IMG/VR virus record: IMGVR_UViG_3300050026_000261
Coordinates: 1-64,000 of that record
DNA from: a virus
Length of the DNA stretch: 64,000 bases
Direction: 5' to 3' (one strand)
The notes under the pieces were generated by a model. The model was not told the DNA's origin. It searched no databases and worked only from the letters and a program-made list of their open reading frames with translations. Shown here piece after piece: positions 48,412 to 55,129 of the stretch (within the stretch, counting starts at the first letter, position 1; each line of letters opens with the position of its first letter). A program made the position numbers and the translations under genes.

Positions 48412-48552
48412 TAATATGACAATGAAGTGTGTACATTGATTCACAAGTATGTCGCAGTGTCCATTGACCGGGGCCTTGTCAAGGGGGCGAGGCCCCACAA
48501 ATAAAAATTCCAGAGATTTTCTGATGAGATAGATGAAGGAGAGTGAAGCAAA

Positions 48553-48870
48553 ATGTTGACTCGCACCGGAATCAACGAACTGACAAGTGACCGCTCCTGG
48601 ATCGAGATATGGGGCGAAAATGATGGCGGAAAACAGCTTCTTGCTGATGTTTTTGTAGATAGCGAAGAATCCGTGAGACTGGCTGATCTGTTTGTGGCAG
48701 CACCTAGTCTGCTGAGCGCCTGCAAATCTGCGTTGAACTATATCGTGTGTTGCGATGAGCCGCCATTAGAAGGAATGCTGCGGGCGGCTATCAACGTGGC
48801 CGAGGGCAGCGTTGAGAAAAGTGAAGATGGAGATTGCCAGGAGCAAGAAAGCGAGCAGGTGCAACTATGA
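48553..48870 (+). CDS. Hypothetical early protein
   Basis: Protein of 105 residues. The middle LADLFVAAPSLLSACKSALNYIVCCDEPPLE resembles a short helical phage family with the AAP.LL.A pattern; the N-terminus is beta (WIEIWGENDGGKQLLADVFV). It overlaps the DinG start (ATGA). Function unknown. Confidence 0.65.
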   Translation: MLTRTGINELTSDRSWIEIWGENDGGKQLLADVFVDSEESVRLADLFVAAPSLLSACKSALNYIVCCDEPPLEGMLRAAINVAEGSVEKSEDGDCQEQESEQVQL

Positions 48871-50867
48871 GCATCCCTGCCAGCAACCTGATCGACCTAT
48901 CCGCAAAATTACAAGCCCGGGGGATTGAACTGGCTCCCCCGGTACAGTCCCCGACGCTCTCCCCGGTAGAAACAATATTACGGGAAACTTTACCCAAAAA
49001 TATCCAGGGCTACGAGGTCAGGGAACCGCAAATAAGCATGTCCACCATGATCGAATCAGCCCTTGCTAACAATGAGCATGTCCTCGCCGAGGCCGGCACT
49101 GGCACCGGCAAAAGTGTAGCTTATCTGCTCCCTCTACATCTACACCTCAAACAAAATGGGGGCCGCGCAGTCGTCTCCACCGGCACCATCGCCTTACAGG
49201 AGCAGTTAATCCAAAAGGATATTCCCCTATTAGAAGCAACCTTACATAAAAATTTCAGAGCACGATTAGCGAAAGGCAAAGCAAATTACCTCTGCAAACT
49301 GCGCCTAGCAACAGAATTAAACCAGTTGGCCGGGATGTTCCTCGACTCAGAGGCAAACCAGTTGCTCCAAATAGAGGAGTGGGCTGCTAATTCGCAGACT
49401 GGCGACAAAGCCGAACTCCTCACAGAGCAGAACGAAATATGGAGCAAAGTCTGCGCTGACGACAACTGCACCGGCAGACGATGCGTTTATTATGCTGAGT
49501 GCTTCGTAACCAGGGCCAAACAATTGCTGAGTGATGCGCAGATCATCATTACCAATCACAACTTGTTTTGCCTCGACCTTGCCGTGAAGGATAAATCGGA
49601 CGGCAATGCCTACATCCTGCCGGACTATGAAATTGTGTGCGTTGATGAGGCCCACAAGATCGAGGAGATTGCCCGCGCCGCGCTCAGTAAACAATGCTCC
49701 ATTTTCAGGCTTCCACTGCTGCTCAAACAGGTCCAGAAGATCCCCGGGGCTGACTGGAACCTGATCGAAGGCGCCAAATTGCAGAATGACCATTTTTTCA
49801 ACATGGCTGCCACCCTTGATAAATCCGATAAGTTCCGCTTCCGGCCAAATAATGCGCTGATCGAGCAGGGCAATAAACTGCTGCAAATAGTAGAAGGTAT
49901 TGCCAAGACGGAATCAGATGGCATGTCTGACCATGATGCTTCTGTGTTAGGCAATGTAGGCAAGTTGTTCTGGGATCTGGTCTACATCCTATCTGCCGAT
50001 CAGGGCAGAAACGTCTATTGGGTAGAAAAAACACGGAGTGCCAGAGGTGGCCAAAAAGTTACTTTAAACGGGACGCCCATTGATGTTGCACCACTTTTAC
50101 GAGATATGCTGTTCGAGAACGACGAGATTAATTCGGTGATCATGACTTCGGCCACTCTTTCAACTGGCGGGAAGTTCGACTATCTCAAAAAGTCTGTTGG
50201 TTGCTCATTATCCAGGGAATTGATCGTGGAATCTCCCTTCGACTATTCGCAGCAGTGCTTATTATACCTGCCTTCAAATTTGCCTGAACCCAATTCCCCA
50301 AACTTCCACCAAGGGATCACTACTATCATCCATGACATCCTGCAAGCCACCAACGGGCGCGCACTGGTGCTGTTCACATCCTATAAGGGGATGAACGAGG
50401 TCTACTCTTCGCTACAGGATAGGCTGCCCTGGCGCGTGCTGAAACAGGGCGATATGCCCAAAAGGGCGCTGCTGGATGCATTTAGGGATGATGTGCACTC
50501 CGTTTTGATGGCAACTGCAACGTTTTGGGAAGGCGTGGATATTATCGGTGAATCACTTTCCTGTGTGATCATCGACAGGCTCCCCTTCTCCGTGCCGGAT
50601 GACCCTATTAGTCAGGCCAAGGCAGATGCGCTCAAAAGGAATGGGGGCAACGTGTTCGCCCATTTGAATATGCCCGAGGCCATTTTGAAACTGAAGCAGG
50701 GGTTCGGGCGGCTGATCAGGACGGGGACGGATCGGGGAGTGGTGGCGATATTGGATTCACGTATTACGGGGAAGGGGTACGGCAAGGTATTCTTGCGGTC
50801 ACTGCCGGGGGCGAGGGTGGTACGAGAGTTAGCAGACGTGGAATGGTTTATGGGGGAGGTGGAATAG
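48867..50867 (+). CDS. DinG-family ATP-dependent DNA helicase
   Basis: SF2 (XPD/DinG-type) helicase of about 666 residues. Walker A EAGTGTGKSVAYLLPL near 77, four candidate iron-sulfur cysteines in the loop around NYLC, VCADDNC, RRC and AEC (about 140-215), DEAH box IVCVDEAHKIEEIA near 265, and motif VI GFGRLIRTGTDRG near 615. Unwinds DNA 5' to 3' and resolves structures. ATG 48867 overlaps the previous stop. It leads the recombination operon that also holds SbcC/D-like genes. Confidence 0.93.
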   Translation: MSIPASNLIDLSAKLQARGIELAPPVQSPTLSPVETILRETLPKNIQGYEVREPQISMSTMIESALANNEHVLAEAGTGTGKSVAYLLPLHLHLKQNGGRAVVSTGTIALQEQLIQKDIPLLEATLHKNFRARLAKGKANYLCKLRLATELNQLAGMFLDSEANQLLQIEEWAANSQTGDKAELLTEQNEIWSKVCADDNCTGRRCVYYAECFVTRAKQLLSDAQIIITNHNLFCLDLAVKDKSDGNAYILPDYEIVCVDEAHKIEEIARAALSKQCSIFRLPLLLKQVQKIPGADWNLIEGAKLQNDHFFNMAATLDKSDKFRFRPNNALIEQGNKLLQIVEGIAKTESDGMSDHDASVLGNVGKLFWDLVYILSADQGRNVYWVEKTRSARGGQKVTLNGTPIDVAPLLRDMLFENDEINSVIMTSATLSTGGKFDYLKKSVGCSLSRELIVESPFDYSQQCLLYLPSNLPEPNSPNFHQGITTIIHDILQATNGRALVLFTSYKGMNEVYSSLQDRLPWRVLKQGDMPKRALLDAFRDDVHSVLMATATFWEGVDIIGESLSCVIIDRLPFSVPDDPISQAKADALKRNGGNVFAHLNMPEAILKLKQGFGRLIRTGTDRGVVAILDSRITGKGYGKVFLRSLPGARVVRELADVEWFMGEVE

Positions 50868-50868
50868 G

Positions 50869-51126
50869 GTGGCTGAGATACCGGATAGCGTCAAAATTAT
50901 GGTTGCAGATTTACTGTTAGAGCGCAACGAAGCCAGAAAGCAAGTCAAGCAGATCCAGGATGCTAAAGGTGACCTCGAAAATGTGCAGTGTGATCTGCAA
51001 AATGCGCTGAACGATATCAAAAAAATAGCACAGAGAAACAAGTTAGGCGTGGCCGGTCTTAGCAACATTGAAACCTTAGACAAAATCATTGATACCTGTG
51101 AACGCCTTATCGGAGAGGGCTGGTAG
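50869..51126 (+). CDS. Small coiled-coil protein in SbcCD-like operon
   Basis: Protein of 85 residues, coiled coil over its first 60 residues (LLLERNEARKQVKQIQDAKGDLENVQCDLQ). GTG 50869 directly after the DinG stop; ends as the SbcC-like gene begins. May assist the split ATPase. Confidence 0.6.
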   Translation: MAEIPDSVKIMVADLLLERNEARKQVKQIQDAKGDLENVQCDLQNALNDIKKIAQRNKLGVAGLSNIETLDKIIDTCERLIGEGW

Positions 51127-51128
51127 TG

Positions 51129-52724
51129 ATGGCTGAGATCAAGCAGATCTACATACGGGACTTTCAGAGCCACGAAACAACCATCTTGGAGCCGGCACCG
51201 GCAGGCCAGCTCACGTGCATAATCGGTCCATCCGATAGCGGAAAAACGGCGATTCTCAGGGCGCTGCGCTGGCTGTTCTATAACACGCCCCAGGGTACTG
51301 ACTTCATCCGGGTAGGCCGGAATGCAGCCAATGTGACCGTCTGCTATACCGATGGGCAAGTGGTGACCCGGGCACGTAGCCACAAAGGATTTAACCGCTA
51401 TGTCATCGGAGCAGAACCGGCAACGGATGCAAATAAGTTCGAGGGATTCGGCACTACCGTCCCGCTCGAGGTCCAGCAGATCACTGGTATCAGGCCGGTT
51501 GAGATTGGCGATATGACACTGCTGATTAACCTAGCTGATCAACTCAGTGGGCCCTTCCTTGGCTCCTCAGTATCTGCCCCGGCCCGCGCCAAAGTCCTGG
51601 GCAAGCTGGCCGGGACAGAGGAAGTAGACGCTGCCGCCAAATCAACCGGCACTGACCTGTATCGCAGAAGGCAGGATGAGAAGCGGCTGGGCGAGGATGT
51701 TGCGAGATTGCAGGAAGCGATTGGCAAGTATGCCTATTTGGTGGAACTGGGCGAAAAGATTGAGCAGGCAGAGGCTTTGCTGGCCGGGATCAAACAAAAC
51801 AGTGAGCGGGTAGAAAAGCTGAAAAAGCTACGGGATGAGCGGGCGCAAATCGAGTACCAATGGAACAAAATGATCCAGTTAATCCTGCGTCTGACCAGTG
51901 TTATCACTATATCTGAGCCTTTCATCACCAATTCTGCCCGGATGATTGACCTGCGCACCAAACTGCAAAAGGCCGGCAATGAACTTGCCCTGATTGATGG
52001 TCAGATCAAAGACGTGCAGCACGTTCTCGCCATCACATGCCAGATTGAAGAGGCTGGGGTCATACATGCTCAGATAGCCGCAAATGCTGCTCGGCTTACC
52101 CATCTAAAAGGCATTAATGACCGCTGGAGTGCCGTTTGTGACAAGTTGGGTAAGGCCACCTACATTCTGGCCTTTGGCACCGGTTGGGTTCCCGAGGCCG
52201 AAATCCTGCTCACCAGTACAGTTAAGCAGGATACCCGGTACACCTATCTGCATGGCCGCAGGGAAGCCCTGAGCATGGTTGACTTCTACCTGAATAGTGC
52301 TCAGAGAACGCTGGATGCAACGCAGGGTGTCGACCAGGCATACCTGTTGGCCACAGCAGTACAGGGTAACATGGACAAACTAAAGACGCTCAGCGGGGCA
52401 ATTGAGAGGTATGACAACTGCATACGAGAGATCATCCTGCAAGATATGAGCCTCAGCAGGCTGGCCGGGATTGACGAGGCGACCATTGTCCTGGACCACA
52501 TCAAAGAACAGGTTTTCACATCTCGGCAACTGCGCTACCTGAGTCTGCAAATAGGCAAAGAGGGATTGCAAGGCAAGCTCGATGAGTGTGGGCGGATGAT
52601 CGTTTACTTCGCTGCCAGCGAGAAAACCCTGTCCAAGGATTACAGAGAAACTCTGCTGGATGCCGGGGTTTGCCCGGTGTGCGGATCACAAATCACCAAA
52701 GAAAACTTAGAGGAGGCTGTCTGA
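51129..52724 (+). CDS. SbcC/Rad50-like ATPase, N-terminal half with zinc hook
   Basis: Protein of 531 residues. IRDFQSHETTILEPAPAG and IIGPSDSGKTAILRAL (Walker A near 30) form the N-terminal nucleotide-binding half, QQITGIRPVEIGDMTLLINLADQ is the Q-loop region, and long coiled coils follow. It ends 15 residues after CPVCG, the zinc-hook motif (codons near 52675). The C-terminal half is a separate gene at 53326. Rad50-like proteins tether DNA ends for the Mre11-type nuclease at 53964. ATG 51129 is preferred over the GTG at 51126. Confidence 0.9.
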   Translation: MAEIKQIYIRDFQSHETTILEPAPAGQLTCIIGPSDSGKTAILRALRWLFYNTPQGTDFIRVGRNAANVTVCYTDGQVVTRARSHKGFNRYVIGAEPATDANKFEGFGTTVPLEVQQITGIRPVEIGDMTLLINLADQLSGPFLGSSVSAPARAKVLGKLAGTEEVDAAAKSTGTDLYRRRQDEKRLGEDVARLQEAIGKYAYLVELGEKIEQAEALLAGIKQNSERVEKLKKLRDERAQIEYQWNKMIQLILRLTSVITISEPFITNSARMIDLRTKLQKAGNELALIDGQIKDVQHVLAITCQIEEAGVIHAQIAANAARLTHLKGINDRWSAVCDKLGKATYILAFGTGWVPEAEILLTSTVKQDTRYTYLHGRREALSMVDFYLNSAQRTLDATQGVDQAYLLATAVQGNMDKLKTLSGAIERYDNCIREIILQDMSLSRLAGIDEATIVLDHIKEQVFTSRQLRYLSLQIGKEGLQGKLDECGRMIVYFAASEKTLSKDYRETLLDAGVCPVCGSQITKENLEEAV

Positions 52725-52725
52725 T

Positions 52726-52986
52726 ATGCCAGAGACCAACAATTACGCCGCAAGGTTGGAGAGCCTGAAAGGTTCCATCGACCGCGCAAGAACCGACCGG
52801 GCAAAGGCCGAGGCCACCAAGGAGCAACTGGAAAAGCAGCAGGAAGCAATTTTGAGCGAAATACGGGCGCTGGGCGTGGAGCCGGATCAGTTGGATACGG
52901 TGATCACGGAACTGGAGACGGGGATTGAGGCGGATCTTGGGAAACTCGATGAATTAATTCCCCAGGAATATCGGGTCAGGGGGTAA
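52726..52986 (+). CDS. Coiled-coil protein between SbcC halves
   Basis: Protein of 86 residues, nearly all coiled coil (DRARTDRAKAEATKEQLEKQ). It begins 1 base after the SbcC N-half stop and may supply part of the arm normally in one polypeptide. Unrecognised as a family. Confidence 0.65.
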   Translation: MPETNNYAARLESLKGSIDRARTDRAKAEATKEQLEKQQEAILSEIRALGVEPDQLDTVITELETGIEADLGKLDELIPQEYRVRG

Positions 52987-52991
52987 TGGCC

Positions 52992-53333
52992 ATGACACCA
53001 ACACGCGAACAAGTAATTAAACGACTGCTAGAACTACCCATAGAGATTCAGAGCGCAGAGTCAGATCTAATCCGGGTACGGCAAAAATATGATGATGCTC
53101 AGTTTATAGCGGAGGCCAAAGCAGCAGAGTTGATATCAAATGGAACCGTAACACCAGAACCGGGTGGTATGCGAGATGCTCAGCTTAACCAGCTATTAAA
53201 AGCTGAGCAAAATGAGCTTCGCCTGCTTAATGCGGCTATTCCGTCCCATGAATCGGCAGCCGGCCGAAAGCGTAATGAGTTCAGGGCTTACCAGGCAATA
53301 ACGAGGATTGTGGAGCGTGATCCCGATGCTTGA
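52992..53333 (+). CDS. Second coiled-coil protein between SbcC halves
   Basis: Protein of about 113 residues with coiled-coil character (LLKAEQNELRLLNAAIPSHESA). ATG 52992 has better spacing from AGGGGG than ATG 52986. It overlaps the C-terminal SbcC half by 8 bases. Probably an arm component. Confidence 0.6.
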   Translation: MTPTREQVIKRLLELPIEIQSAESDLIRVRQKYDDAQFIAEAKAAELISNGTVTPEPGGMRDAQLNQLLKAEQNELRLLNAAIPSHESAAGRKRNEFRAYQAITRIVERDPDA

Positions 53334-53967
53334 CACCTATGATTCCGCCCTCACCGCAATGCGCACCCGCTACAACACCGGCATAGGCCAGCGTGACCTG
53401 CTGCAGCAGCAGCTAAACGATGTCCAGGCTGAGTTGCTCCAGGCAAAGCAGGACATCGTAACCTGGGAGCAGACACAGCTATTGTTGGGCAAGGTTTCAG
53501 ATTATGCCCGTACTCAAATTCTCGAAAGAATCCAAAACACCGTTTCTGCCGCCCTGTATGCCGTATTTGGCGAGGGGTACGAGTTCAGAATCAACATGCG
53601 CACGGTGGGCAACCAGGCGGCGGCGGAGTGGCAGGTAGTGAGCCAGTATGGGGATACGGAAGTGGTATGCAGCCCGGAGGATTCCAGGGGTGGCGGAATC
53701 GTCGATGTCGTCTCCTTGGCGCTCAGATTAGCAATGCTGGAACTTTTAAGACCGCGAGTAGACGGGCCACTTATCTTGGATGAACCTGCGAAAATGGTCA
53801 GCCAAACTTATCTGCCGAATGTAGCCTACTTTCTAAAACAATACGCTCGGCAAACGGGTCGTCAAATTCTATTAGTGACACATGCCGACTCCCTGGCTGA
53901 AGTGGCCGACAGAAGCTACCTGGTCACTCAGAAGGACGGCATCTCGGAGGTGAAGCAGCTATCATGA
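53326..53967 (+). CDS. SbcC/Rad50-like ATPase, C-terminal half
   Basis: Protein of 213 residues. A short coiled coil is followed by the ABC signature region SRGGGIVDVVSLALRLAML, Walker B GPLILDEPAKMVS and H-loop LLVTHADSLAEVADRSYLV. It lacks a Walker A, so it must pair with the product of 51129 to make a working ATPase. ATG 53326, not the TTG at 53308, fits the ribosome site. Overlaps the SbcD-like gene by 4 bases. Confidence 0.9.
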   Translation: MLDTYDSALTAMRTRYNTGIGQRDLLQQQLNDVQAELLQAKQDIVTWEQTQLLLGKVSDYARTQILERIQNTVSAALYAVFGEGYEFRINMRTVGNQAAAEWQVVSQYGDTEVVCSPEDSRGGGIVDVVSLALRLAMLELLRPRVDGPLILDEPAKMVSQTYLPNVAYFLKQYARQTGRQILLVTHADSLAEVADRSYLVTQKDGISEVKQLS

Positions 53968-54950
53968 TCCGTCTACTGTACATAGGAGATGTTCACTACA
54001 GGGGCAATTCTCCTCGTGCCCGGCTCGATAGCTACCCCGACGCTATCAAGGCTAAGCTCAGGGAATGCTGGAGCCTCGCTGCCCAAAACAACTGCCAGGC
54101 CGTGATCTGCCCCGGGGATCTGCTGGATTCTCCGGACCCTGATTATTCCGTAACCGGGGAACTGGCGGCAGTGTTAAGGGAATGTCCGGTGCCGTTCTAT
54201 ACCTGCATCGGCAACCACGAAATTTACGGTTATAGCCAGTCGACGGTACCCCGGACAGCCCTGGGGCTGCTGGCGAGGATCGGGGCAGTGAAGCTACTTA
54301 CAAGAGTACCAGTGGTGATCGATGATGCGGCCAACTCGGTGTATTTAACCGGTCAGGGCTACCACGCAGACATGGACCGCAGCCAGGCCGACTACCAAAC
54401 AGGGCTAAGTACAGAATTATGCGGCTGGAGAGTGCATGTCGTCCACGGAATGCTGGTGGAGAAACCGTTGCCCTATGAAGCGCCGCACACCCTTGTCAAA
54501 GACCTCAAGAGCGATGCAGATGTGGTTTTAGCAGGGCATGAGCATATTGGATTTGGCTATCTCAGATCTAAAAACAACGCTGCCTGCATCAACCCTGGGG
54601 CACTGGGGAGGGTCAATGCCAAGATCGAGGAGATGTACCGCCCGATCCAAGTGGCATTGCTTACATTCACTTCGGATTGTCAGCCAATAACTGTTGATCT
54701 CATCCCCCTCTCCTGCGCCCGCCCAGGCTCAGAAGTGCTATCCCGTGAGCACATAGAGCAGCAGATTCAAAGGGAGGACCGCACATCAAGATTCCTTTCC
54801 CTATTAGCATCAGAGGGCGAATCCCGCTTCCTCGAAGTCGCTGATATAGTCGACGACATTGCCCGGCGGGATGCGTTGCCGGTTGCTGTGACCCAGGATG
54901 CTTTAAGGCGGATTGGGTTGGCTCGGGAGCTCCTGGGGAGGAGCGCATAG
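53964..54950 (+). CDS. SbcD/Mre11-like metallophosphoesterase
   Basis: Nuclease of 328 residues with all five metal motifs: YIGDVHYRG, ICPGDLLDS, CIGNHEIYGYS, VHVVHGML and LAGHEHIGFGYL, and a C-terminal capping region. With the split ATPase it would process DNA ends, probably to feed phage recombination-dependent replication. It overlaps the SbcC C-half and ends 2 bases before the Spo0E-like gene. Confidence 0.93.
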   Translation: MIRLLYIGDVHYRGNSPRARLDSYPDAIKAKLRECWSLAAQNNCQAVICPGDLLDSPDPDYSVTGELAAVLRECPVPFYTCIGNHEIYGYSQSTVPRTALGLLARIGAVKLLTRVPVVIDDAANSVYLTGQGYHADMDRSQADYQTGLSTELCGWRVHVVHGMLVEKPLPYEAPHTLVKDLKSDADVVLAGHEHIGFGYLRSKNNAACINPGALGRVNAKIEEMYRPIQVALLTFTSDCQPITVDLIPLSCARPGSEVLSREHIEQQIQREDRTSRFLSLLASEGESRFLEVADIVDDIARRDALPVAVTQDALRRIGLARELLGRSA

Positions 54951-54952
54951 AG

Positions 54953-55123
54953 ATGCCTGGCTCAAATATCCTAAAACTTCGGATGCGGATGGAGTCATTG
55001 CGGATTTTGTTACTGCGGACGGGGGAGCAACTAGGGCTGGATCACCCGGACACTTTGAGGATAAGTCAACGATTTGACAGGGCGCATAGTCAGTTTGAAA
55101 TAGCGAAGAGGGAAGCGGGGTAG
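54953..55123 (+). CDS. Spo0E-like aspartyl-phosphate phosphatase
   Basis: Protein of 56 residues: two helices, LRMRMESLRILLLRTG then TLRISQRFDRAHSQFEIAK. The SQxxD motif after a short loop is the Spo0E signature (usually SQELD). Family members dephosphorylate Spo0A~P and block entry into sporulation. Length matches the 45-85 residue family. ATG 54953 follows GGGGAGGAGCG, and it is packed between the SbcD-like and helicase genes. Read by motif only, so function is inferred. Confidence 0.7.
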   Translation: MPGSNILKLRMRMESLRILLLRTGEQLGLDHPDTLRISQRFDRAHSQFEIAKREAG

Positions 55124-55129
55124 GGGAAA

